This document shows, piece after piece, positions 14,257-21,616 of a DNA stretch of 35,855 nt. The translations under genes and the position numbers were made by a program. The notes under the pieces were generated by a model. That model was given only the letters and a program-made list of their open reading frames with translations. It was not told the origin of the DNA and did no database searches. How positions within the stretch are numbered: the first letter of the stretch is position 1; every line of letters starts with the position of its first letter. The stretch comes from Pseudomonadota bacterium (GTDB lineage: Bacteria; Pseudomonadota; Gammaproteobacteria; Burkholderiales; Burkholderiaceae_C): assembly GCA_021805805.1 (NCBI GenBank), contig JAJZEB010000023.1, positions 1-35,855 on the forward strand, read 5' to 3'.

Positions 14257-16533
14257 ATGGAAGACAGTGCCCAGCAGTACGACGCCATCGTGATCGGTTC
14301 CGGAATCGGCGGCCTGACCACCGCCGGTCTGCTGGCGGGCGTGGCCGGCAAGGCGGTGCTGGTGCTCGAGAAGCACACCGAGCCGGGCGGCCTTACCCAC
14401 GTCTTCCGGCGCGACGGCGCGTGCTGGGACGTCGGGCTGCATTACGTCGGCGAAGTCGGGCCGGGCTCGCAGCCACGCGCGCTGTTCGACTACCTGTCCG
14501 GCGGGGCGCTGCGCTGGAACCGGATGCCCGAACGCTTCGAGCGTTTCATCTACCCGGAGCTCGAATTCGCCGTGCCGTCCGACCCCGCCGCGTACGAGCG
14601 GGCGTTGTGCGACGCGTTTGCCGACGAGGCGCCGGCGCTGCGGCGCTATTTCGCCGATGTCCGCCGCGCCGCGAACTGGGCCCGGCTGGGATTCGTGCGC
14701 GCCATGGTCCCGCGGCCGCTGGAGCCGCTGCTGCGGCTGTGGCAGGGCCTGAGCGGCGGGCTGGCCACGCGGACCACCGGCGAGGTGCTTGCGGCACGCT
14801 TTCGTTCGCCGGCCTTGCGCGCGCTGCTCGCCAGCCAGTGGGGCGACTACGGACTGCCGCCGGCGCGCAGCGCATTCGCGATCCATGCCCAGGTCGTCGG
14901 CCATTACCTGCACGGGGCCTGGTTCCCCGAGGGCGGGGCGGGTCGCATCGCGCGCACGTTCGAGCCGGGAATCGAGCGCGCCGGCGGCGCGATCCGCGTC
15001 GGCATGGACGTGCAGGGCATCGTGGTCGAAGGCGGGCGCGCGATCGGCGTGCGGGTGCTTGATCGCCGCGGACCTGATCCGGTGGCGCGCACCTTCCGGG
15101 CGCCGGTGGTCGTGTCCGGCATCGGCGCGCAGGCCACGTTCACGCGGCTGCTGCCGACCGACGGCAGCGTCGGCGCGATGACCGCGGCGCTGCGCGCGCG
15201 GCTGCAGCGCCTGCGCGGCGGTCTGTCCGCGGTGACCCTGTACCTGCGCCTCGCTGCGGACCCGCGCAGCCTCGGCGTGCAGGGCGAGAACTACTGGATC
15301 CACGCCGGCTACGACCATGACGACATCGCAGGCCAGACCCGCGCGCTGGTCGGCGGGCGGCCGAGCAGCCTCTACGTGTCGTTTCCGTCGGTCAAATCAG
15401 GCGACTCGCTGGCGCATACCGCGGAAATCATCGCCTTTGTCGACGACGGGGTGTTCGCGCCGTGGCGCGACCAGGTCACGGGCGCACGCGACGCCGGCTA
15501 CGCCGCGCTGAAGCAGCGCATCGCCGACGGCATGCTCGAACGGGCCGATGCCCACATCCGCGGACTGGCCGCGCTGGTGTCGTACGCCGAACTGTCGACG
15601 CCGCTGACGGTCGAGCACTACACCGGTCATCCGGACGGTCATTTCTACGGGCTGCCGGCGACTCCCGAGCGCTATCGCGGCAATCGTCTGCCGGGCCCGC
15701 GCACGCCGATCCAGGGGCTGTACCTGACGGGGTCGGACGCCGGCTGCCTGGGCATCGTCGGTGCGATGATGGGTGGCGTCGGCGCCGCCTGCCAGGTGCT
15801 GGGCGGCAGCGCGTTCCCGCGGATCCGATCGGCCCTCAGGGCCGGCCCGGCGCCTGCCGCCGGCGGCGCGTTGCCGGCGGGGAAAAGCCGCGCGCGGCTT
15901 GTCGCACGAAGCGCGCTGACGCCTTCGATCTGGCAACTGGATTTCGATCTCGACGCGGCGCCGCCGGTGTGGGCGCCGGGGCAGTTCGCGCGGCTGCGGG
16001 TCGGCGATGCCCAGTGGCGCGACTATTCGATCGCCGGCTGCGACGCCGGCCGCCTGCGGCTGCTGGTCAGCACCCGCACCGGCGGTCACGGGTCGCGCTA
16101 CGCGCAAAGCGCCGCGGTCGGCATGTCGACCGAAATCGAGTTGCCGCTCGGGCGGTACCGGCTCAGCGGCAGCGACCGACGCCAGGTGTTCGTGGCCACC
16201 GGCACCGGATTGGCACCTTTGCTGCCGATGTTCGCCTCACTGCGACTCCGGGGTCGGCTGGCCGACGCGGTGTTGCTGTACGGCTGCCGGACGCTTGCCG
16301 ATGACATCACCACCCGGTTCGAGCCGCTACCCGGGCGCGTCGTCCGCTGCCTGAGCCGCGACGCCGCGCCAGCCGGCGGCTACGCCGGCCGCGTGAGCGC
16401 GGCGCTCGACGGCTTCGCATTCGACCCCGAGGCGACCGATTTCTATCTGTGCGGGTCGTCGGCCATGGTTGCGGACTGCCGCGCGCTGCTGCAGCAGCGC
16501 GGCGCGCACCACCTGTTCACCGAGCTGTTCTGA
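14257..16533 (+). CDS. Phytoene desaturase/retinol saturase-like FAD oxidoreductase fused to a ferredoxin-NADP reductase-type domain
   Basis: This 758-aa protein joins two modules. Residues about 5-520 are a CrtI/retinol saturase-type flavoprotein: the dinucleotide motif VIGSGIGGLTTAGLLAG near residue 12, EKHTEPGGLTHVF, WDVGLHYVG, and the C-terminal FAD-binding GLYLTGSDAGCLGIVGAMMGG. Residues about 542-758 form an FNR-like domain: GQFARLRV, the FAD motif RDYS at 588-591, GTGLAP at 649-654 for NAD(P)H, and YLCGSSAMV near 731. No 2Fe-2S domain is present. The reductase module would feed NAD(P)H electrons to the first flavin, so reduction (saturation) of a polyene or enone seems more likely than desaturation; this is inference. 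The gene is under a strong promoter and divergent from a TetR gene. Confidence 0.85.
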   Translation: MEDSAQQYDAIVIGSGIGGLTTAGLLAGVAGKAVLVLEKHTEPGGLTHVFRRDGACWDVGLHYVGEVGPGSQPRALFDYLSGGALRWNRMPERFERFIYPELEFAVPSDPAAYERALCDAFADEAPALRRYFADVRRAANWARLGFVRAMVPRPLEPLLRLWQGLSGGLATRTTGEVLAARFRSPALRALLASQWGDYGLPPARSAFAIHAQVVGHYLHGAWFPEGGAGRIARTFEPGIERAGGAIRVGMDVQGIVVEGGRAIGVRVLDRRGPDPVARTFRAPVVVSGIGAQATFTRLLPTDGSVGAMTAALRARLQRLRGGLSAVTLYLRLAADPRSLGVQGENYWIHAGYDHDDIAGQTRALVGGRPSSLYVSFPSVKSGDSLAHTAEIIAFVDDGVFAPWRDQVTGARDAGYAALKQRIADGMLERADAHIRGLAALVSYAELSTPLTVEHYTGHPDGHFYGLPATPERYRGNRLPGPRTPIQGLYLTGSDAGCLGIVGAMMGGVGAACQVLGGSAFPRIRSALRAGPAPAAGGALPAGKSRARLVARSALTPSIWQLDFDLDAAPPVWAPGQFARLRVGDAQWRDYSIAGCDAGRLRLLVSTRTGGHGSRYAQSAAVGMSTEIELPLGRYRLSGSDRRQVFVATGTGLAPLLPMFASLRLRGRLADAVLLYGCRTLADDITTRFEPLPGRVVRCLSRDAAPAGGYAGRVSAALDGFAFDPEATDFYLCGSSAMVADCRALLQQRGAHHLFTELF

Positions 16534-16537
16534 GCCG

Positions 16538-16565
16538 GCGCTGCGGCGGCGTGCCGCCGCAGCGC
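16538..16565. terminator. Hairpin between convergent genes, possible bidirectional terminator
   Basis: GCGCTGCGGCGGC at 16538-16550 and its exact complement GCCGCCGCAGCGC at 16553-16565 form a perfect 13-bp inverted repeat with a 2-nt centre. It lies between the convergent stops at 16533 and 16580. There is no U-tract on either side, so it may act as an mRNA 3'-end stabiliser rather than an intrinsic terminator. Confidence 0.55.
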
Positions 16566-16579
16566 GCCAGGCCCCCCGC

Positions 16580-17269
16580 TCACCGCCCCGGCGGAGCCAG
16601 CAGCGCAGGCAGTTCGGCCAGGCTGCGCACCTCGTGGTCGGGCGCGCCGGGCAGGCACTCGCGGCGCTGGCCGTAGCGGTTGCACCAGACCACGCGCATG
16701 CCGAACGCCGAGGCGCCGAAGGCGTCCCAGCCGTTGGACGACTGGAACGACACCTGGTTGGCGGCCAGTCCGAGCTGCTCCAGGCCGTAGGCGTAGACCT
16801 TCGGGTGGGTCTTGAAGACCTTGACCGCGTCGGCCGACAGCACGGCGTCGAACAGGCCGTCGAGCCCCGCGCCGCGCACCGCGGCGTCGAGCATGGCGGG
16901 CGAGCCGTTGGACAGGATCGCGGTGACGAACCCCGCCTCGCGCAAGCGGCGCAGGGTGCCGGCGACCTCGGGGAAGGCCTGCAGCGTTTCGTACAGCTCC
17001 ATCAACCGCCGGTGCAGCGCCGGCGACGCAAGGCCGAGGCTGTCCAGCGTGAAATCCAGCGCGTCCGAAGTCACCTGCCAGAAATCGGCGTAGTCGCCTT
17101 GCAGCGTGCGCAGCCAGGTGTACTGCAGCTGCTTGTCGCGCCACAGCGTGGTCAGCGCGGTGCGCTTGTCCGCGGGAATATCGGCGCAGCGCGCCGCGGC
17201 GGACGCGAAATCGAACACGGTGCCATAGGCGTCGAAGACGCAGGCGCGGATTCCCTCCATCGGTGTCAT
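16580..17269 (-). CDS. Haloacid dehalogenase, type II (HAD superfamily)
   Basis: This 229-aa HAD hydrolase resembles L-2-haloacid dehalogenases, which replace the halogen of 2-haloalkanoates with a hydroxyl. The nucleophile Asp is D13 in CVFDAYGTVFD. The subgroup motif WRDKQLQYTWLRTLQGDYADFW is present with its Arg-containing and aromatic residues, then the Ser motif in AILSNGSP, Lys in VFKTHPKVYAYGLE, and SSNGWDAFGASAFGMRVVWCNR. The start at 17269 is preceded by a GGGGGACC ribosome binding site; its ATGA overlaps the stop of the preserved 3' end of the upstream redoxin gene, so the two genes were translationally coupled. True substrate not provable from sequence. Confidence 0.9.
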   Translation of the reverse strand: MTPMEGIRACVFDAYGTVFDFASAAARCADIPADKRTALTTLWRDKQLQYTWLRTLQGDYADFWQVTSDALDFTLDSLGLASPALHRRLMELYETLQAFPEVAGTLRRLREAGFVTAILSNGSPAMLDAAVRGAGLDGLFDAVLSADAVKVFKTHPKVYAYGLEQLGLAANQVSFQSSNGWDAFGASAFGMRVVWCNRYGQRRECLPGAPDHEVRSLAELPALLAPPGR

Positions 17270-17498
17270 CGGTAGGTCCCCCGGATCGGGTAGTCGTTGT
17301 CGATCACGAAGCGAATGCGTCGCGGCGCTGCTCGATCCCGGCCAGATAGGTCTTGCAGATCGGGCAGTGCTGGCCGCGCACGACGAACAGCGCCTGCCAG
17401 CTGCCGGGCGCGCCGAAGGTGTGGTCGTCGCCTTCGAGGCGCCGGAAGGTGACCGGCGCGAAGCGCTGGCCGGGATGCAGTTTGGTGGTCGTGTGCAT
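17266..17498 (-). pseudogene. Peroxiredoxin-like (AhpC/TSA redoxin) gene with large internal deletion
   Basis: From the ATG at 17498 the first 62 or so residues match the start of a peroxiredoxin-like redoxin: MHTTTKLHPGQRF, GAPGSWQALFVVRG and the CPIC motif in GQHCPICKTYLAGIE. The frame then stops at 17304. In a different frame the next bases encode RIRFVIDNDYPIRGTYR and a stop at 17268-17266, which is the usual C-terminal end of the same family. The middle, roughly 100 codons, is missing. The real 3' end overlaps the haloacid dehalogenase start, so the original gene was coupled to it. The junction sits near GCATTCGC, where sequence expected on each side looks alike, suggesting deletion between short repeats. 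The product is unlikely to be active. Confidence 0.78.
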
Positions 17499-17577
17499 AC
17501 GAGGTGTCTTGTCTTGTTGTGCGCGTTGTCGGTTGTTCCGCCGGGCCCTGCGCGTGGGGGCGCCGGCGCCGGGTGGG

Positions 17578-18282
17578 TCACGCCGCCGCCACGCACCTGG
17601 CCGAGCGTGCCAGGCCGCCGTAGGCGTCGAGCATGCGCTCGACCCAGGCCGTCACCGGGTCGTCGGCCGCGGTCAGCGCATGCGGGCTGATCACGCGCGC
17701 CCACTGGAACGCGCCGAACACGGCGTGGTCGGCGTAGGCCGGTGCCGCGCCGGCGACGTAGGGCTGCTTGAGCAGCACGCTGCGCAGCGGCGCCAGGGTG
17801 CGGCGCAGGTCCTCGCGTGCCGGCTCGCGCTCGGCGGCCAGTGATTCGAAACTGCGGCCGAACGCCGCCTCGCGCGTGGTGCGGAAATAGTCGCGGTCCT
17901 TCGCGTGCAGCGCTGCCGGAATGTCCGGGACGACGACGCGCGCGACCGCGGCGTGCAGCACTTCGCTGGCCCACTGGTTGACGAAGCGTGCCGTGGCGCG
18001 GCCCTGTGCGCAGCCGAACAGCGACGGCGTCTGCGGGTAGTGGTCCTCCAGGTACTCGGCGATGTCCCAGCTCTCGTGCAGCCACAGGTCGCCGACGACC
18101 AGCACCGGGACCTTGCCCTGTCCCGACGGCGCGATGGCGTCTTTTTCGGTGAAGCGCCAGGCGACGGTTTCGACCGGCAGGCCCTTGTGCGCCAGCGCCA
18201 TGCGGGTGCGCCAGCAATTGGGGCTGAAGCGGACGGCGTCGTCGGCGCCGGCCAGATCGAACAGGCGAATGGTGTCAGACAT
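17578..18282 (-). CDS. Glutathione S-transferase family protein (LigE/beta-etherase-like)
   Basis: This 234-aa protein has an N-terminal thioredoxin-like GST domain with FSPNCWRTRMALAHKGL, the cis-Pro loop in GKVPVLVV and the glutathione gamma-Glu motif in LHESWDIAEYLED. An all-helical C-terminal domain follows with AAPAYADHAVFGAFQWARVIS. The SPNCWRxRMALAHKGL pattern resembles the beta-etherase (LigE) branch, but etherase activity cannot be claimed. The ATG at 18282 overlaps the end of the upstream TetR gene by 8 bp, so the two are an operon. Downstream are the broken redoxin and the dehalogenase; together they look like an electrophile/oxidant detoxification operon. Confidence 0.9.
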   Translation of the reverse strand: MSDTIRLFDLAGADDAVRFSPNCWRTRMALAHKGLPVETVAWRFTEKDAIAPSGQGKVPVLVVGDLWLHESWDIAEYLEDHYPQTPSLFGCAQGRATARFVNQWASEVLHAAVARVVVPDIPAALHAKDRDYFRTTREAAFGRSFESLAAEREPAREDLRRTLAPLRSVLLKQPYVAGAAPAYADHAVFGAFQWARVISPHALTAADDPVTAWVERMLDAYGGLARSARCVAAA

Positions 18283-18883
18283 GCGCGGGCTCCGTGGAAG
18301 TCGGGGGCAGGGTGGACAAGGCATGGCGCGCCAGCGCGTGCATGCGGGTCGCGTCGGGATCGAGCCGGGCCATGACCCGGATCGCGAACACGACCCCCAG
18401 CAGCGCGGTGGCGTGGGCGGCAACGTCGGTGTCGCGCGCGATGGCGCCGCGGTCCACGGCGCGCTGCAGGCATTGCGCGAAGAAACGCTCGACTTCGCCC
18501 AGTCGGGTGCGCACGATGTCGCGCGCGGCACGCGACATCGTGGCTCCGTCGAGTGCGGTGTTGACCAGCAGGCAGCCCCGCTGCTGCGGGTCGGCCAGCG
18601 ACAGCGCGATCAGTTCGTCGAGAAAGGCTCCGATCGCGACCAGCGGTTCCGGCTGCGCCGACAGCCGCGCCAGCCGTGTCGACAGGCCGTCGTCGGCGTA
18701 GCGCCGCAGCGCCTCGACGAACAGTCCGTCCTTGTCGCCGAAGCGGTGGTACAGCGCCGATGCGCCGATGCCGGTGGCCTGCGTCAGCGCGCGCAGCGAG
18801 GTGCCCGCATAGCCGCTTTTCCAGAACACGTCGATCGCGCGCTGCAGCACGGCGTCGTCGGAAAGTGTGCGGGATCTGGGCAT
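18275..18883 (-). CDS. TetR/AcrR family transcriptional regulator
   Basis: This 202-aa regulator has the TetR DNA-binding domain at about residues 8-55: AVLQRAIDVFWKSGYAGTSL, then LTQATGIGASALYHRFGDKDGLF. The C-terminal domain has QQRGCLLVNTALDGA, a pattern seen in TetR proteins that respond to electrophiles or reactive small molecules, such as NemR-like members. It is the first gene of the operon with GST, redoxin remnant and dehalogenase, and divergent from the DsbA-like gene. An inverted repeat in the divergent gap is its likely operator, so autoregulation is expected. Confidence 0.92.
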   Translation of the reverse strand: MPRSRTLSDDAVLQRAIDVFWKSGYAGTSLRALTQATGIGASALYHRFGDKDGLFVEALRRYADDGLSTRLARLSAQPEPLVAIGAFLDELIALSLADPQQRGCLLVNTALDGATMSRAARDIVRTRLGEVERFFAQCLQRAVDRGAIARDTDVAAHATALLGVVFAIRVMARLDPDATRMHALARHALSTLPPTSTEPAHV

Positions 18884-18918
18884 CGGACTTGCTGGGATCG
18901 CTCGGTTGCTGCAGAATA

Positions 18919-18932
18919 ATCGAACGATCGAT
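18919..18932. promoter_or_regulatory. Inverted repeat, candidate TetR operator
   Basis: ATCGA at 18919-18923 and TCGAT at 18928-18932 are exact complements around ACGA. The context GAACGATCGATC resembles half of the common TetR-family operator with GAAC/GTTC arms. It lies between the divergent tetR and dsbA-like starts and could control both. Confidence 0.45.
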
Positions 18933-18988
18933 CCAGATCAAGTCGCGCGGCGCCCCGCGCCGCCCGTCCCCGATTGCGCCGAAGGAGA

Positions 18989-19672
18989 ATGACGTTGCAA
19001 GCGCCTCACCTGGTCTATTTCGCCGATCCGATGTGCTCGTGGTGCTGGGGGTTCTCCCCGGTGATTTCCGAGATCGCGCAGCGCCACGGCGACGCGCTGC
19101 CGATCCGTCTGGTGCTCGGCGGGCTGCGGCCGTGGACGCAGCAGCCGATGGACGCCGGCGAGCGCGCCGACGTCCGCAGCCACTGGGAGCATGTGCACGA
19201 GGCGTCGGGTCAGCCGTTCGATTTCGCGTTCTTCGATCGGCCTCGCTTCGTCTACGACACCGAGCCTGCCAGCCGTGCCGTCGTGGTGCTGCGCCGACGC
19301 GGCATGCAGACGGCGCTGGCCGCGCTGCAGCGCATCCAGCACGCGTTCTACGCGCAGAACCAGGACGTCACGGACGCCGGGACGCTGGCCGCGCTGGCTG
19401 CCGGGCTCGGTGTCGATGCGGCGGAGTTCCGGGCCGAATTCGCCAGCGAGCAGGCCATGCAGGAGACCCGCGCCGATTTCGCGATCGCGCAGCAGGCCGG
19501 GGTGCGGGGTTTCCCGACGCTGATCGCCGGCGACGGGCGCGATGGCCGCTACGCGCTGATCACCCATGGCTTCCAGCCTGCCGCGCGCATCCTGCCGGCG
19601 CTCGATCGCTGGCAGGGCAGCATCTCGGGCACCGCGGCGGACGCGGCCGGGCAATCGTGCGCGCTGCCGTGA
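18989..19672 (+). CDS. DsbA family thioredoxin-fold protein (cytoplasmic, CSWC)
   Basis: This 227-aa protein (from ATG 18989) has a thioredoxin fold with an inserted helical domain. The active-site motif CSWC is at residues 16-19 within YFADPMCSWCWGF, and the cis-Pro loop is GVRGFPTLI near residue 175. There is no signal peptide, so it acts in the cytoplasm, like the FrnE/DsbA-like oxidoreductase or isomerase branch. The start is ambiguous: the AGGAG at 18983-18987 lies only 1 nt before ATG 18989 but 7 nt before an in-frame TTG at 18995, which may be the real start. It is divergent from the TetR/GST operon and may be part of the same stress response. Confidence 0.88.
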   Translation: MTLQAPHLVYFADPMCSWCWGFSPVISEIAQRHGDALPIRLVLGGLRPWTQQPMDAGERADVRSHWEHVHEASGQPFDFAFFDRPRFVYDTEPASRAVVVLRRRGMQTALAALQRIQHAFYAQNQDVTDAGTLAALAAGLGVDAAEFRAEFASEQAMQETRADFAIAQQAGVRGFPTLIAGDGRDGRYALITHGFQPAARILPALDRWQGSISGTAADAAGQSCALP

Positions 19673-19691
19673 CGGTGCGCGCGGCGCTGGC

Positions 19692-20840
19692 TCAGGCCGG
19701 CGCGTCGGCGTTTGCGCCGTGGACCCGGGCCAAGGCGTCGACGGCGCACTGCGCGGCGTCGACGGCGCCGGCAACGTAGCCGGGGAACGGCACCGACCAC
19801 TCGCTGGCGATTCCGTGCAGCCGTGCGCGCCAGGCGCCCGAGTTGGCCGTGGCCTGCGCGGGTGCGCCGTGCCGGGCGCCGTCGTCCAGATCGGACGGTA
19901 CGGCCGTGCAGGGGTCGCGCGCCCAGTCCTTCAGGTCATCGAAGTCGGGCTCGGCCGCGCGCGGGCCGAACAGCCGCGCCAGCTGCGCGCGGCATGCGGC
20001 CTTGAGCTGCTCCGCGTCGAGATCAGCACGGGCGCGCGCGGGCACGGCGACGAAACCGAACAGCGCTGCGCTGCCGTCGGCGCTCGACGCATCGTGGATC
20101 TCGCCCAGCGGGCCGCGCGCGCTGTGCGCGAAACCCGACAATCCGTCGGCGCGCCAGAACGGCGCCGGGTAGACGGCGACGTACTTGGCCTGCGCCGCCA
20201 TCCAGGTCGGGGTCGCGCGCCAGTTCTGCGCCAGTGCCGGCTCCAGTGCGGGCTCGAAGGTGATCGCGGCCTCGGCCAGCCGCGGCGGCAGCGCCAGCAG
20301 CACGTGCTGCACGCCGTCGATCGTGCGCGCGCCGGCGGGCGTCTCGATATCGATCGCGATGTCGCCTGCGGCATCGCGGATGCGGCGTACCCGCGCCGAT
20401 GTCTGCACCCGTGTCGTGCGCAGCCGAGCGTGCAGCGCCTCGCACAGCGCGGTCATGCCGCCGCGCAGTCGCATCGAACGCGGTGACTGGACGTAGCCGG
20501 GCATGCGCAGCACTTGCGTGTGACCCGGATGCTCGAGCAGCATGTCGCCGTCGTCGTGCTGCGCGAAGCGCCCGATCCCGAGTTCGGTGACCAGCGCGTC
20601 GAGCTGCGGCTGCAGTGCGGGCCAGAACCAGGTCGCGCCGAGATCGACGCGCGCGGGCGGCTGGTTGCCGGCGGCTGCGGCGTGTGCATCGCCGGCGGTG
20701 TCGACCAGGCGCCCGCCGATGCGCGCGCGCGCTTCGAGCAGCGTGCAGTCGCAGATGCCGCGCCGCTCCAGCGCGTACGCCGCGTACAGGCCGCTGAGAC
20801 CCGCGCCGACGATGACCACGTGCGGCCGGCGCACGGTCAT
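19692..20840 (-). CDS. FAD-dependent amine oxidase family protein
   Basis: This 382-aa flavoprotein has the N-terminal dinucleotide motif VVIVGAGLSGLYAAYAL at about residues 8-24, followed by the ADP-ribose acid in LLEARARIGGRL. The substrate region begins at VDLGATWFWP. The C-terminal FAD motif appears in WSVPFPGYVAGAVDAAQ, where usual members have G-x-x-E/H-S/T-x-x-x-G-Y-M-x-G-A; the start of this motif (ASEWS) is somewhat degenerate. Likely a monoamine-oxidase-type enzyme oxidising an amine; substrate unknown. Its ATG overlaps the stop of the broken cupin gene upstream (ATGA at 20840-20837), so the two were coupled. Confidence 0.87.
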   Translation of the reverse strand: MTVRRPHVVIVGAGLSGLYAAYALERRGICDCTLLEARARIGGRLVDTAGDAHAAAAGNQPPARVDLGATWFWPALQPQLDALVTELGIGRFAQHDDGDMLLEHPGHTQVLRMPGYVQSPRSMRLRGGMTALCEALHARLRTTRVQTSARVRRIRDAAGDIAIDIETPAGARTIDGVQHVLLALPPRLAEAAITFEPALEPALAQNWRATPTWMAAQAKYVAVYPAPFWRADGLSGFAHSARGPLGEIHDASSADGSAALFGFVAVPARARADLDAEQLKAACRAQLARLFGPRAAEPDFDDLKDWARDPCTAVPSDLDDGARHGAPAQATANSGAWRARLHGIASEWSVPFPGYVAGAVDAAQCAVDALARVHGANADAPA

Positions 20841-21267
20841 TGCGCTGCCGCCGCCGTCATCGGCAGGCCGAGCTTGATGTAGACGGTGGCGCCGTCGGCG
20901 CCGGCATGCAGCGACAACCGGTCGCCGGCCGGCACCCGCGCCCAGCTCCAGCGCGGGGCATGACGGCCGGCGATGGTCAGTGCGCCATCGACGACCAGCA
21001 GCTCGGCGCCGCGCGCGGTCTGCAACGGCAGTGCCTCGGCGGCGGTCAGACGCTGCAGGAACACGGTCTCGTGCGCATCGGCGAACAACGGGCAGATCCG
21101 GCTTTGCGGCGTGTTCCGCCACGCTGCCGCGGCGCGCGTATCGATGCGCAACGGGGGCGTCGATTGCACCGGCATCCGATCACCGCGCCGCCGGCCGGCG
21201 ACGGCAGCCACGGCGTCTCTGCGGCGGTGACGACGACGCGGCGCGAGAAATCGGCATGGACCAGCAT
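20837..21267 (-). pseudogene. ChrR-like two-cupin protein gene with internal deletion and frameshift
   Basis: From the ATG at 21267 the reading begins MLVHADFSRRVVVTAAETPW, then LPSPAGG, the typical start of ChrR-like cupin proteins. After that the frame becomes meaningless. In another frame from about 21185 to the stop at 20837 the sequence reads TPPLRIDTRAAAAW, PLFADAHETVFLQRL, GAELLVVDGALTIAGR and GADGATVYIKLGLP, which matches the second cupin half of the same family. The first cupin, with the His metal ligands (about 90 residues), is missing. A short protein from ATG 21175 (112 aa) could still be made and would be coupled to the amine oxidase, but I see no good ribosome binding site for it. 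ChrR-like proteins sense oxidants or act as anti-sigma factors. Confidence 0.68.
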
Positions 21268-21430
21268 GGCAGGACTCGGGTTGCGGTTCGGAATCGGCCG
21301 TGCGCTCGGCGGAACCTTGCGCACCGGGCCGCACTCTCAGTCGATCAGCGCGCTCCGCGCGGGCTGTCCGGCGGACGCCGTGGGCCAGCACGCCGCGCTT
21401 CGATTATCCGACCACAAAGGAGTTAATGCC

Positions 21431-21616
21431 ATGCGATCGATCCGTGTCCCCATTCTGCTCTGCGCGCTGGCGCTCGGCCAGTCCGGCCCGGCGCTGTCCG
21501 ATGGACTGCTCGAGTCGCTGGTCGATCCGCACACCATCCGCACCGTCGACGTGCAGCATCGATCGCAGACGCGCTGGACGGTCGCCATCGATCCGCTGTC
21601 GCTCGATCATCACTGA
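21431..21616 (+). CDS. Small exported protein of unknown function
   Basis: This 61-aa reading frame starts at ATG 21431, 8 bp after a strong AAGGAG (21417-21422). It begins MRSIRVPILLCALALG followed by a likely signal peptidase site near GPALSDG, leaving a mature peptide of about 35-40 residues with DPHTIRTVDVQ and WTVAIDPLSLDHH. No cysteine occurs in the mature part. It is convergent with argP, and the 3' ends overlap by 7 bp. The good ribosome binding site and signal sequence support it as real; I do not recognise a family. Confidence 0.55.
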   Translation: MRSIRVPILLCALALGQSGPALSDGLLESLVDPHTIRTVDVQHRSQTRWTVAIDPLSLDHH

